DNA of 64,000 nucleotides from Desulfoprunum benzoelyticum (GTDB lineage Bacteria > Desulfobacterota > Desulfobulbia > Desulfobulbales > Desulfocapsaceae): the NCBI RefSeq assembly GCF_014201505.1, contig NZ_JACHEO010000008.1, positions 62,001 through 126,000 on the forward strand, given 5' to 3'. The notes under the pieces were generated by a model. It did not search any database. It saw nothing but the letters and a program-made list of their open reading frames with translations, and was not told where the DNA came from. A program made the position numbers and the translations under genes. Shown here piece by piece: positions 53,931 to 63,044 of the stretch. Position 1 is the stretch's first letter; every line of letters begins with the position of its first letter.

Positions 53931-54559
53931 TGGCCCTCCACCGAAGAGCCAGTGAAGCGCGGCATGGTCGCCTCGCCCTCGGCGCTAATGCCATCACGGC
54001 TGAAGACCTTCCAGACCGTCAGAAAAATGATCTTCATATCAAGCCACAACGACTGATTGTCGATATACCACACATCGAGTTTGAATTTCTCCTCCCAGCT
54101 CAAGGCGTTGCGGCCATTGACCTGTGCCCAACCGGTAATCCCCGGTCGCACCTCGTGGCGGCGTGCCTGCTCGGAGTTGTAAAGCGGCAGGTATTCCATC
54201 AGCAGGGGCCGCGGCCCGACCAGGCTCATCTCGCCCCTGAGGACGTTGATCAACTCCGGCAACTCGTCCAGGCTGGTACTGCGCAGGAAGCGGCCGAACC
54301 CGGTCAGCCGCTGGGCATCCGGCAACAGATTGCCCGATGCATTCCGTCCATCGGTCATGGTGCGGAACTTATACAAGGTGAACGGCCTGCCGTGCCGACC
54401 GGGGCGGGTCTGGCTGAAAAGAATGGGTGCGCCAAGTTTCACCCGTACCAGCAGGGCAAGACAGGGCAATAACGGCAATAACAGGATCAGCGCCGGCAGG
54501 GTAATCCCCAGGTCACTCAACCGTTGGCCGAAACGAGAATACCAGGCAATTTTCATCAT
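53927..54559 (-). CDS. Initiating sugar-1-phosphate transferase (PglC/WcaJ-type)
   Basis: The roughly 210-residue protein opens with one membrane segment (LPALILLLPLLPCLALLV). The polyprenol-phosphate transferase core follows: PILFSQTRPGRHGRPFTLYK, SLDELPELINVLRGEMSLVG, PRPLL and RPGITGWAQVNGRN. It attaches the first sugar to the lipid carrier at the inner membrane. Two adjacent ATGs (54559, 54556) are possible; an upstream frame lacks a good site. With the two genes behind it, it starts glycan assembly. Confidence 0.92.
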   Translation of the reverse strand: MMKIAWYSRFGQRLSDLGITLPALILLLPLLPCLALLVRVKLGAPILFSQTRPGRHGRPFTLYKFRTMTDGRNASGNLLPDAQRLTGFGRFLRSTSLDELPELINVLRGEMSLVGPRPLLMEYLPLYNSEQARRHEVRPGITGWAQVNGRNALSWEEKFKLDVWYIDNQSLWLDMKIIFLTVWKVFSRDGISAEGEATMPRFTGSSVEGQ

Positions 54560-54698
54560 CAATCGTAGTTTTGATTGAGGCTGTTGGGCTTGTCGGGAAA
54601 CGACGGTAAAAACTTTCCCCCGGACGCCAAGCGGTTTCAATAGCTTCCCAGGAGTGGTGCGATTGAAAAATACCGAGGAAATCTAGAAGCTTCCTGAG

Positions 54699-54953
54699 CT
54701 ATTTCATGGGATTAATCTCGCCCGCATCAACCGAAAACGGCAACGGCTCAGGAACACGCTCGAGATGAATTGTATCTACAGCTGCGACACTCGCCGGGGA
54801 GGCATCGGATCCGTCTGGTGATTGCCCGATATTCATCGCCGTAAAGATGAATTTGACCCCCAGGACCCAGTGGCCTTCATGGATTCCCTGGTCTTTCAGC
54901 ATCAGAGTCAAAAGATCTTTCTTGGTATATTCGATCCTGGTTATATCGGCCAT
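54699..54953 (-). CDS. Hypothetical third gene of the hicAB-2 operon
   Basis: The 84-residue protein (ITRIEYTKKDLLTLMLKDQG, HWVLGVKFIFTAMNIGQSPD, then AAVDTIHLERV) has no domain I recognise. Its ATG shares a base with the hicB stop (TAATG), so it is translated with the antitoxin. It may be an accessory of the module. Confidence 0.65.
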   Translation of the reverse strand: MADITRIEYTKKDLLTLMLKDQGIHEGHWVLGVKFIFTAMNIGQSPDGSDASPASVAAVDTIHLERVPEPLPFSVDAGEINPMK

Positions 54954-55522
54954 TATTTGGATGCTCCAGCGTATTGTATTTGAGGTTCGGCATGAACGAT
55001 AGCCCATGACTTGTGCGCATGGTGATAGGTTGTTCTTGTAGCCTCACTTTTCATGATTTCACCAGCTTTCAACCATGATCGGGACGGCTCGAAGGCGTTG
55101 TAGACTACATAATGCATCACACCGGCAATCCTCTTCGAGGCCTCCGCAACAACCTTCGCAACCCCGTCGGTCTCGCCGACATACGACGCAATGGCCGTAA
55201 CCAGGTATTGGTTCAAACTCGTTTCTTCCTGGATCGCGTTTCGCGCCACTTTGGCATGCAATGATTTCGGAAGTCGCAATGTGACACGGCCGCTGAATTC
55301 ATCGGACGGGATCGGCAAAGGAGCCGGGAACGCCTCACCAGCCTCATCGGCAATCCGTTTCAGCGTTTGAATCGCGTCGACAACCGTCGCCCTGGCTTCT
55401 TCAAAACTCCCTTCAAACGAACTGATGTTTGGAAACTCCGCAACCCGCCCGACATAGTAACTTTCCCCGTCATGCACTTCCTTGCGGATCGAAATTGTAT
55501 AGGCTTCAGCGTCGAGCATCAT
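54953..55522 (-). CDS. hicB: Long HicB-type antitoxin with C-terminal extension
   Basis: The 189-residue protein has a HicB domain (YYVGRVAEFPNISSFEGSFE, then EARATVVDAIQTLKRIADEA) and a ribbon-helix-helix (GRVTLRLPKSLHAKVARNAI, TSLNQYLVTAIASYVG). Some 65 extra residues follow (for example MHYVVYNAFEPSRSWLKAGE), which ordinary HicB lacks. It overlaps hicA by 17 bases. The extension may be where the third gene product acts (inference). Confidence 0.85.
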   Translation of the reverse strand: MMLDAEAYTISIRKEVHDGESYYVGRVAEFPNISSFEGSFEEARATVVDAIQTLKRIADEAGEAFPAPLPIPSDEFSGRVTLRLPKSLHAKVARNAIQEETSLNQYLVTAIASYVGETDGVAKVVAEASKRIAGVMHYVVYNAFEPSRSWLKAGEIMKSEATRTTYHHAHKSWAIVHAEPQIQYAGASK

Positions 55523-55805
55523 GGTCCAGGTGTCCTTTGATTGCTTCCTTGTGAAGTTCCACGAAGTGAAACAGTTTTTTCAGATATACGCGTTTGACCT
55601 TTGTGCCCAGATCATGACCGCAGTCAAAGTTTGGCGATTCAGCTATCGAGATGGCCGGATGTTTTGCGATCTTGTGCCCGCCTCTGCCGCAGTCGATGAT
55701 CTGGAAACCGAAATCTCTCAGAATCTTCAGCAATTCTCTGCAGGTGACATTTGCCCCGGTGGTCAGGTCGGCAAACTCCCTCAGCAGGGTATCAACATCT
55801 TTCAT
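55506..55805 (-). CDS. hicA: HicA-type toxin (second hicAB)
   Basis: The 99-residue protein is HicA-like: VTCRELLKILRDFGFQIIDC, GRGGHKIAKHP with the catalytic histidine near residue 46, then HDLGTKVKRVYLKKLFHFVE. ATG 55805 is preferred over a GTG three codons upstream. GTAG-TGT-CTAC (55820-55830) just upstream is a likely operator. Confidence 0.85.
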   Translation of the reverse strand: MKDVDTLLREFADLTTGANVTCRELLKILRDFGFQIIDCGRGGHKIAKHPAISIAESPNFDCGHDLGTKVKRVYLKKLFHFVELHKEAIKGHLDHDARR

Positions 55806-55819
55806 CCATAGCACCGCCT

Positions 55820-55834
55820 GTAGTGTCTACTATA
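55820..55834 (-). promoter_or_regulatory. Putative operator/-10 of hicAB-2
   Basis: GTAG-TGT-CTAC (55820-55830) is palindromic and overlaps a minus-strand TATAGT (55834-55829). No good -35 box is seen at the right distance. Confidence 0.45.
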
Positions 55835-55905
55835 ATCTTAAACGCGGGAAAGGGAACTATGAAAGATAGATCTTTACCCTTCCCGCTGTTGATTCCCCCA
55901 CCGTC

Positions 55906-56347
55906 ATCGCGACCTACCCCCGCTGTCATCTCGACCGCAAGGGAGAGATCTCCTGCCATGAAAACACGAGATTTCTCGCTCCGCTTCGAAATGACAGCGA
56001 GGGCGGCATCTCGCCCTTCGCCCTACCGGGAACAACGAGATTTCTCGCTTCGCTTCGAAATGACAGCGAGGACGGCCTCTCGCACTTCGCCCTACCGGGA
56101 ACAACAAGATTTCTCGCTTCGCTTCGAAATGACAGGAGGGAGTGTTCGAAATGACAGCCGGGGCGGCCTCTCGCCCTTCGCCCTATCGGGAACGACGAGC
56201 ACTGCCGCCTCGACCTGCCCCCACTGTCATCCTGACCTGCCCCCGCTGTCATCTCGAACCGCAGGGAGAGATCTCATGCAGTCATCATCCGCCCCAACAA
56301 AGGCATCCTCGGCATTAGGAGATTTCTCGCTTCGCTTCGAAATGACA
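55906..56347 (+). repeat. Dispersed repeat cluster R12
   Basis: It holds a short element (75 bp, 55923-55997), several right termini behind a recurrent CCCTACCGGGAAC-type spacer, and tandem units. A last complete element of about 102 bp (56246-56347) closes the island before the polysaccharide genes. Confidence 0.85.
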
Positions 56348-56449
56348 AATCAACCAGCCCTCTTCGTGTCACGCCCACAAACTCTTGCCCAAATTCAATC
56401 GTGATATTTGGCATTCAGCTCTTACAAATACACGTCCATCCATCCACTC

Positions 56450-57616
56450 TCAAATCCCCCCAGCCTCAACAATCACCTCCACGATCCGGGGCGCCGTTTT
56501 TCCGTCCCACAACTCCGGCCGGGACGGCACCCGGCCGCGCTCCAGCATTTCCCGGCAGGCTTCCCGGATGCGGCGCACGTCGTTACCCACCAGCACGCTG
56601 GCCCCGCCCTGCTCCCGCAAGGTCACCGGCCGCTCGGTGTTCCACCGCAATGTCAGACAGGGGGTGCCCAGCACACAGCATTCTTCCTGCAAGCCGCCGC
56701 TGTCCGTCAGGACCAGTGCTGCCCCCATGTTCAGGCGAAGCAACTGATGATACCCCAAGGGTCTCAGCGTCACCACATTCCTGGCCGCTACCACCTTATC
56801 CCATAACCCAAACGCCTTGAGCTGCTTTTCGGTGCGCGGGTGGACAGTCCACAGCAGCGGCATGTCCCTGGCCAGTTCGTCAGTCAAAAAATCGACAATC
56901 TCACCAAGGATCTTCGGATCGTCGACATTGGAAGGCCGGTGGAGCGTCAGAAGGGAGAATATATCCTGCTCGCCGAAATCCGCTTTTGCACCCTGCCCCT
57001 CCATCCGGTTGCAACCGACGATATCCGCCACACGCAGTTCCTCCGCCTTGTGCCGCTGGGCTTCCAGCGTATCGATCATGATGTTGCCGACAAACCTGAT
57101 CTTGTCGGCGGCCACGCCTTCCCGCCGCAGGTTGTCGCCCGACAGCCGGTCCGGCGTGAAGAGCAGGTCCGACAATCGGTCCGTGACCAGACGGTTCACC
57201 TCCTCGGGCATGGTCATGTCGCCGGACCGCAGGCCGGCCTCGATATGGGCCAGCCGCACGTGTTGCTTCTTGGCCGTGATCGAACAGGCGCAGGTGGCGT
57301 TCACATCCCCGACCACCACCACCCAGTCCGGTTTTTCCTGCCGAACCACCTTCTCAAAAGCGATCATCGTGTGGCCGACCTGCTCCGCATGGGTTCCAGA
57401 GCCGATCCCCAGGTTGATATCGGCCTCCGGAATGTTCAAGGCATCGAAAAAGGCCTTGGACATGCTGTCGTCATAATGCTGCCCGGTATGGACCAGAATA
57501 TGGTCGATCCCGGCGCCATTCCCTTTGTTGGCATCCTCTATTGCCCTGACGAACGGGGCGATCTTCATGAAATTTGGCCGTGCGCCCACCACAGAGACGA
57601 TTTTCAACGTTTTCAA
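56450..57616 (-). CDS. wecB: UDP-N-acetylglucosamine 2-epimerase (non-hydrolysing)
   Basis: The 388-residue protein has the WecB landmarks: VVGARPNFMKIAPFVRA, ILVHTGQHYDDSMSKAFF, ARLAHIEAGLRSGD-like (RLAHIEAGLRSGDMTMPEE), TLHRPSNVD, LTDSGGLQEECCVLGTPCLT and LRWNTERPV. It makes UDP-ManNAc for surface polysaccharide. It lies 15 bases after the glycosyltransferase gene and is probably the last gene of this operon. Confidence 0.94.
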   Translation of the reverse strand: MKTLKIVSVVGARPNFMKIAPFVRAIEDANKGNGAGIDHILVHTGQHYDDSMSKAFFDALNIPEADINLGIGSGTHAEQVGHTMIAFEKVVRQEKPDWVVVVGDVNATCACSITAKKQHVRLAHIEAGLRSGDMTMPEEVNRLVTDRLSDLLFTPDRLSGDNLRREGVAADKIRFVGNIMIDTLEAQRHKAEELRVADIVGCNRMEGQGAKADFGEQDIFSLLTLHRPSNVDDPKILGEIVDFLTDELARDMPLLWTVHPRTEKQLKAFGLWDKVVAARNVVTLRPLGYHQLLRLNMGAALVLTDSGGLQEECCVLGTPCLTLRWNTERPVTLREQGGASVLVGNDVRRIREACREMLERGRVPSRPELWDGKTAPRIVEVIVEAGGI

Positions 57617-57630
57617 AACAGTTCCTCTTC

Positions 57631-58863
57631 TCAGCTTTTATTCATTTCCAGGAAATCAACAAATTCGGTCGCCAACCTCTCCCGCGCAAAATGCCCTTCC
57701 GCCAGTCGACGGGCGTTTTTGCCGCCCTCCCTTCGTCGATCCGGGTCATTGGCCAACGCACAAAGGGCATCGGCAAAGGCCGATGGGTTGCGCGGCGGAA
57801 CAGCAACGCCGCATCGATGCTCGCCGATCATTTCGGCCAGCCAGCCGGGGTAGTTGGTGACAACCGCCAGCCCGGTGGCGATGTAGTCGAAAAACTTGTT
57901 CGGGGAGGTGCCGTAATAAAAGGCCGGCACGTCATCGAGGATCATCATGCCCACATCCAGATGCCGCAGAACCCTGGCCAGTTCGGTCTTGGGAATGGGA
58001 TCATAGAACCGGCAGTTGCCGAGGCCTTCCCGTTCCGCTCGCTGCCGCAATGCCGGTTTCAGCTTGCCGTCGCCGATGAACAGCAGGTGGATGTCGCCCC
58101 GCCCTCTCCTCTTCAGTTCGGTGGCGGCATCCAGGACCGCATCCAGGCCGTTGGCCAGGCCGTGCGCACCGGTGAAGACGCACCGCAGGCCCGTGCGCGG
58201 AATATCCAGGGGCAGATTTTCCCGTTCTTCCCCGTCCCTGACCGGCCGGAACAGGTCCAGATCGCAGCCGTTGGGGATCATGGCGATCTGTGCGCCGGGC
58301 GCGGAACGCCTGGCCATGCCCTCCCGGATTCCCGGCGACAACGCCACACCGGCGTGCATCGCCGTGTACGACATTTTTTCGAGCACGGACATGCCCAGGA
58401 GGACCGCCGGATTGGTAACCACCCCCATGGCCTTCGGCAATTCCGGCCATAAGTCCCGTACCTCGAAAACGAATTTTCTGCCCGGCTTGAGCACCCGCAT
58501 CACAATTCCCGGGATGCCGGCAGTGAGGGGGGTGGAGGTGGCGAACAGCAGGTCATATTCCTCTTTCCAGGCTATGGCGCAGGATTTAAAGGCAAATTTG
58601 AGGAAGATCGCCGCCCTTTTCGGCAGGCTGTCGTAGTTCGAATATTTCAGGCAGATCTCAACCACGTCGATGCCATCCACGGTCCCCCGCCGCAGCCCAT
58701 TGTCTCGGGAACCGGACAGGCCGGTATCGGCCAGGGCTCCGGAACCGCAGACCATGGTCACCCGATGCCCGCTCTGGACAAGCCTGCGGGCCATCTCGTA
58801 GGACCGGGTTCCGGTGGAGCCGGAAGGAGTTGAGAAGTGCTGGTGAAAATACAGGATGTTCAT
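57631..58863 (-). CDS. Family 4 glycosyltransferase (WbuB-like)
   Basis: The 410-residue protein is a GT-B retaining transferase: ILYFHQHFSTPSGSTGTRSY at the N-terminus, MIPNGCDLDLFRP, VFTGAHGLANGLDAVLDAA and GTSPNKFFDYIATGLAVV. The N-terminus resembles WbuB, an amino-sugar transferase of O-antigen synthesis. Its ATG at 58863 overlaps the heparinase-like gene stop as ATGA. It lies directly upstream of wecB. Confidence 0.92.
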   Translation of the reverse strand: MNILYFHQHFSTPSGSTGTRSYEMARRLVQSGHRVTMVCGSGALADTGLSGSRDNGLRRGTVDGIDVVEICLKYSNYDSLPKRAAIFLKFAFKSCAIAWKEEYDLLFATSTPLTAGIPGIVMRVLKPGRKFVFEVRDLWPELPKAMGVVTNPAVLLGMSVLEKMSYTAMHAGVALSPGIREGMARRSAPGAQIAMIPNGCDLDLFRPVRDGEERENLPLDIPRTGLRCVFTGAHGLANGLDAVLDAATELKRRGRGDIHLLFIGDGKLKPALRQRAEREGLGNCRFYDPIPKTELARVLRHLDVGMMILDDVPAFYYGTSPNKFFDYIATGLAVVTNYPGWLAEMIGEHRCGVAVPPRNPSAFADALCALANDPDRRREGGKNARRLAEGHFARERLATEFVDFLEMNKS

Positions 58864-60728
58864 ATCAGGATCTCCGTCGTCAATTGACGACAATCAGGCC
58901 CAACTTCGATTTCAAGAACAGGGATGGGAGTGCGCTCCTGGTAATACAGCGACTCCCATCCCTGGACGATCCGCACCGCGACCGGCTCGACATCCGTCGC
59001 AATCCGCAACGTCATCCGGGAACTGGCACAGACCAGACCGTCCAGCTTCCATTCCAGTTCCGGCCCCAGACGCCAGCGCAATACCGCCTTTTCCCTGAAC
59101 CCGCCGATCCGGTCAGTCACGCGATATCCCCGCGCCCCGCCCCGCACCTCGCGCTGGTGGCGGCAACCCCGCCAATCGGTAAAGCCGGCCTTGACCATCG
59201 GGGCCTGTTCATCCACAGCCACCGCCAGTTCAGGCCAATGGCCGTAGAGGAATCGGCTCAACCTCGGCATCTGGTCATGGTCGTCGAACTGCACGGTGTT
59301 GTGTCCGGCGACGGAGGAAAAATACTCCTGCCAAGGAGGCGCGCAATTGTAGCTGTAGCTCCCCCCATCGCGCAGGAGGTTGAGGCCATCAATCGAGAGA
59401 TCCACATGCATCAGGTCACACTGGCCTGGCCGGTGGCGGAAAAATTCGGGGCAGCGAAAGACGAGAGCCATCGGCCCGTTACGGAAAACGGCATAGCCAC
59501 CGTGGCGGAAATGCCAGAATCGGGGAACCGTTGCCGCAGGATCCGCTGCAGCAGCTTGGGCCGTCACCGGCACCCCCAGGAACCCGGCCAACCCATCCCA
59601 CGGCCCTTGCGGCAGCCAGGGCCTGCCTTCGACTACCATGCCGGTGGCCTGGATGGTGGGCCGAAAATCGAGATAATCGCAATCGGTGACGGGAAAAATC
59701 AGGGCGCCGTCGTTGGCCCCGAGGTTGGGGCAGCGCCCGGTGGAGTGGTCGCACAAGGCGGCCAGCCAGTTCCCGGCCCGCCGCACCCGGTCGAGCATGG
59801 CAGGGGAAAACTCGATCCCGTTGGCGCGGCCGAGTTGAATCGCCCACAGATAGACATGGAGCATGACCCGGTGGTAATTGACCGAGTGCTGGGAAAACGA
59901 GCCATCCTCATAGATCAGGTCCAGGGCCTGCCGTTCGAGCAGCCCCCTGCCCCTGGTAATCCATTTTTCCTCGCCGAAAAAAACACCGGCCGTGAACAAC
60001 CCGGCCGCCTCGGAAATCCCATGGTTGTTGTTCTGGCTCAGGGCATAATCGATATTGGCCTCGATGCGCCGGGCGGACTCAAATACCATTGCAGCCAGCA
60101 GCTGTTGCCGCTTTCCGCCGGCATCCACATGGCCACCAAAGGCATAATAGGCGCTGACCAGGGCAAACATGCGGATCGCGATCTCCTGGCCGCACTTCCA
60201 CTGCGCCCCGACATTGGGCGGGTTGTGAACAGCCCAGTCCTCCACCAGCCGCCAGAAGCAAGCTTCGGCCCGCGTTTCGGCCCCGGCGGCAGCGGCGGCA
60301 GCCAGGGGATAGACCCACCCGAAGCGGGACAACTCCCACAGCCCTTTGATATCGCCGGCGGCAAAATCGGGAATCTGCGACCAATGTGCCGTCCGCATCG
60401 CGGCCGGAACGGTATCGTTTTCGTTGAAAGGATTGGCGAACCAGTCCGGAGACTCTCCAACCCGAAGATGGTGGCGTGAAAAAAAGGTATGCACACCGGC
60501 CAGAATCTCACCGGCCCGGCCGGACAAATCGCTTTGCCATTGCCCCTGCCAGAACTTGCCGACCACGGCGGGCATCTCGCCGCCCCAGCCGCCACGCGGG
60601 GTCCTGCGCTCCCAATGCCCAATCCTGGCCCACAACGCCTGGCGCAACCGGAACACAGCCCACCCGGGGCCCAGCAGACGCAAAGTATGCAGCAATCCCC
60701 CTATTCGATCAATCGTCCGCATCAGCAC
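58860..60728 (-). CDS. Heparinase II/III-like polysaccharide lyase family protein
   Basis: The 622-residue protein has an alpha-toroid part (about residues 60-370, with HNPPNVGAQWKCGQEIAIRM and LSQNNNHGISEAAGLF) and a heparinase II/III beta-sandwich (CDLMHVDLSIDGLNLLRDGG, SVAGHNTVQFDD). No signal peptide is evident. Such genes recur in capsule and O-antigen loci and may trim or modify the glycan. The start may be ATG 60728 or 60722. Confidence 0.9.
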   Translation of the reverse strand: MLMRTIDRIGGLLHTLRLLGPGWAVFRLRQALWARIGHWERRTPRGGWGGEMPAVVGKFWQGQWQSDLSGRAGEILAGVHTFFSRHHLRVGESPDWFANPFNENDTVPAAMRTAHWSQIPDFAAGDIKGLWELSRFGWVYPLAAAAAAGAETRAEACFWRLVEDWAVHNPPNVGAQWKCGQEIAIRMFALVSAYYAFGGHVDAGGKRQQLLAAMVFESARRIEANIDYALSQNNNHGISEAAGLFTAGVFFGEEKWITRGRGLLERQALDLIYEDGSFSQHSVNYHRVMLHVYLWAIQLGRANGIEFSPAMLDRVRRAGNWLAALCDHSTGRCPNLGANDGALIFPVTDCDYLDFRPTIQATGMVVEGRPWLPQGPWDGLAGFLGVPVTAQAAAADPAATVPRFWHFRHGGYAVFRNGPMALVFRCPEFFRHRPGQCDLMHVDLSIDGLNLLRDGGSYSYNCAPPWQEYFSSVAGHNTVQFDDHDQMPRLSRFLYGHWPELAVAVDEQAPMVKAGFTDWRGCRHQREVRGGARGYRVTDRIGGFREKAVLRWRLGPELEWKLDGLVCASSRMTLRIATDVEPVAVRIVQGWESLYYQERTPIPVLEIEVGPDCRQLTTEILI

Positions 60729-60782
60729 TCAAGCTTTTGCCGCAACCGAAAATGTTTGGCTGCAACCTCCTCCGCCACGTGC

Positions 60783-60950
60783 TCACACCCCTTCAACTTC
60801 CACCACCCTTCCCTCTTTCGCCGAAGTCACCGCCGCAAAGCTGGCCAGCGTTACGTTCATCAACTGTTCGAAAGCAATCAGCGGTTCTCCCCCGCCAATC
60901 ACCCGATCAACAAATGCATTGAACTGCACGCCAAGAATATCCGAGATATT
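60783..60950 (-). pseudogene. C-terminal fragment of a Gfo/Idh/MocA oxidoreductase
   Basis: The 55 codons (ISDILGVQFNAFVDRVIGGG, LMNVTLASFAAVTSAKEGRV) match the C-terminal helix region of sugar-nucleotide oxidoreductases such as WbpB. The frame is open to 60950, where an AT-rich glycosyltransferase gene begins instead. The fragment is GC-rich like its left neighbours. It marks the point where the right part of the locus was replaced. Confidence 0.65.
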
Positions 60951-62040
60951 AAAATGCCTTTTCGGTTAGTAAAGAATAATAATATTTTTCAGCGACAGTT
61001 TTGCTCAAATGTCTATGAAAATAGCGGTAACAGTTCCCTGACATCTGCTTCAATTGATTGTGGTCACCTATAATTTTGCTAATCGCTGTGACAAGAGAAT
61101 CAACATCTTTAGCGGGAATTTTAAATCCATTGTCTCCATCTTGAATAAGATATTCCAAAGCTCCTTCATTGGTTGCAATTACGGGGAGACCAGCACGCAT
61201 TGCTTCAATAAAGACATAAGGAAACCCTTCTGGATGATATGTTGGTAGTACCAATATATCAGCATTTTTATAGGCATTTTCCAGTTCAATTCCCTTAAGG
61301 AATCCGTTAAAACATACTATTCCGTGAGGAAGTTTTTGATTCCAAAAAATCAGTTCAGGTAGATCAGGTCCATCACCAACGACAGTAAGCCGGATATTAT
61401 CTTTTTCAGCGGAAATTTTTTCCACTGCTGAAACCAGTTCGAAAATCCCTTTTTCTCTTGCAACTCTTCCTACAAAAAGTAAGTTCAGAACACTTTCCGT
61501 ATTATTGCGATTACTAACGAGGATTTCATCTGTGGTAGAATAGTTGGCAAAGAGTCTGACTTCACTTGAAGTAAAAAGCCTGCAGAAGCCATCTAACTGA
61601 ACTTTACTTAAAAAATGGAAAACATTGGCTTTCTTCAATAAAGGGTGGATAAACGTATTTAATTTTTTAGCAAAAAATGAATTCAGTAACGCAAATCTAC
61701 CTCCATGAAAAAAAACATGTATTTGAAGCCCTTCTCTTTTCGGGAAAAAGACTAGAAGTAATAGCAACTTTATAAATGACGTAAGGTAAATAGATGTATT
61801 GACAAATACATAGTTGTATTGCCCCTTGTTAATTTTTCTGCGGAGTCGATATATATTATTAATAATTTGGAAAACATTTGCTTTATTATTACAGTGTGCT
61901 GACCCAACGTCATAAATTACCGAGTTTTTTAAACAAGAAAGAGATTTCAAATTCTTAACATGTGTGGCCACTCCACCAATATAATTGGTGTCTACAGAAG
62001 GGCCAATTACGCATACTTTTATTTCCTTAATCATACTCAT
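60949..62040 (-). CDS. Family 4 glycosyltransferase (AT-rich, foreign composition)
   Basis: The 363-residue GT-B protein has NYIGGVATHVKNL, LLFVGRVAREKGIFELVSAV, VVGDGPDLPEL and HPEGFPYVFIEAMRAGLPVI, ending NGFKIPAKDVDSL. The base composition is visibly AT-rich compared with genes to the left. Its stop lies at the junction with the truncated oxidoreductase fragment. Confidence 0.9.
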   Translation of the reverse strand: MSMIKEIKVCVIGPSVDTNYIGGVATHVKNLKSLSCLKNSVIYDVGSAHCNNKANVFQIINNIYRLRRKINKGQYNYVFVNTSIYLTSFIKLLLLLVFFPKREGLQIHVFFHGGRFALLNSFFAKKLNTFIHPLLKKANVFHFLSKVQLDGFCRLFTSSEVRLFANYSTTDEILVSNRNNTESVLNLLFVGRVAREKGIFELVSAVEKISAEKDNIRLTVVGDGPDLPELIFWNQKLPHGIVCFNGFLKGIELENAYKNADILVLPTYHPEGFPYVFIEAMRAGLPVIATNEGALEYLIQDGDNGFKIPAKDVDSLVTAISKIIGDHNQLKQMSGNCYRYFHRHLSKTVAEKYYYSLLTEKAF

Positions 62041-62337
62041 TCAGAGATGGCTCCACTTATTTGAACTACAATTCTTAGTGCTTAAACAAAATATCTGTTT
62101 GATTTCACTCCTCAACATCCCTCATCTGATTGATAGTCTAGCCGCATTTTTTTTTTGCCAATTGAACTTCATGGTGATTGTCCTTTCCGTTTGCATGGGT
62201 CTATTATTGACGATCTCGTAAAAAGTCCAAAAATGGTCATGTTACTTAACATAACCTATTGAATTTATAAGGTGCTTTTTTCTTAAAATGAGCTTGTTAC
62301 GAAACCATCATTATTAACAGGGAAAATTCGTTTTTGA
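62041..62337. other. AT-rich intergenic region in the polysaccharide locus
   Basis: About 300 AT-rich bases with poly-T runs and no convincing gene. It may hold a promoter or the remains of a membrane-protein gene, but nothing is recognisable. Confidence 0.4.
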
Positions 62338-62778
62338 TTAGACGTAATCTGATTTTTTTATACCAGTTTTTCTGACTTTTGCAGGGATACCGACCACTAA
62401 TGAATTAGGGGGCACATCCGTTACTACTACAGCATTAGCTCCGATTACTACATCGTCACCAATTGTGATGGGACCAAGAACCTTGGCCCCTGCGCCTACG
62501 TAGATATTTTTCCCAAGCGTTGGAACATTATACTTTTTCGAAGTTCCCCCAATCGTCACATTTTGATCAATATGGCACCCGTCGCCAATAACGACCCTCC
62601 CGTGAATGACAACCCCTAATCCACCATATCCAAGGACCACATGTTTCCCTAGAGTGGCGCTAGATGGGAGGTAACAGGAGAAAAAAAGCCGCACAAAATA
62701 AGTGATAAGTATTGGCAGCAAAGGAACATTTCTTTGCTCTAACCAGTGTCCAATGCGATAGCAAACAATTGGGCTCAT
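62338..62778 (-). CDS. Serine-acetyltransferase-like hexapeptide acetyltransferase
   Basis: The product (about 146 residues from ATG 62778, up to 171 from an upstream TTG) has the LbH fold of CysE/WcaB-like acetyltransferases: CYRIGHWLEQRNVPLLPILI, LGYGGLGVVIHGRVVIGDG, HIDQNVTIGGT and GANAVVVTDVPPNSLVVGIP. In polysaccharide loci such proteins acetylate sugars. The start is uncertain because no clear Shine-Dalgarno is present. Confidence 0.85.
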   Translation of the reverse strand: MSPIVCYRIGHWLEQRNVPLLPILITYFVRLFFSCYLPSSATLGKHVVLGYGGLGVVIHGRVVIGDGCHIDQNVTIGGTSKKYNVPTLGKNIYVGAGAKVLGPITIGDDVVIGANAVVVTDVPPNSLVVGIPAKVRKTGIKKSDYV

Positions 62779-63044
62779 AAAGTTCTTTGGCAAAATCGTA
62801 GTGGGGAGAAAGCATCGTGGTACTCGGATAAGCCTCGCAGTAACTTCGTGCAAATTCTTCCGCTATCCACAACGCGCACTTACTCCTCCGGATTGTCTTT
62901 CCGATTATTAACTTTTTACTGCAACGCCATCGTCGGCCTGCTCATAGGTGTTTTGAGTGACCTAATCATCAAGATTCTCAATCTATATGCTTTTCCCCCT
63001 CAACACTTCAAGTTTAGGCGTGGTTTATTGTTGCAAATTCGAAT

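Noticed and set aside
39398-56347. Integron cassette array
   Set aside because: No attC-like imperfect palindromes with conserved R boxes, cassettes lie on both strands, and no integrase is in the window; only the cassette-like layout remains.
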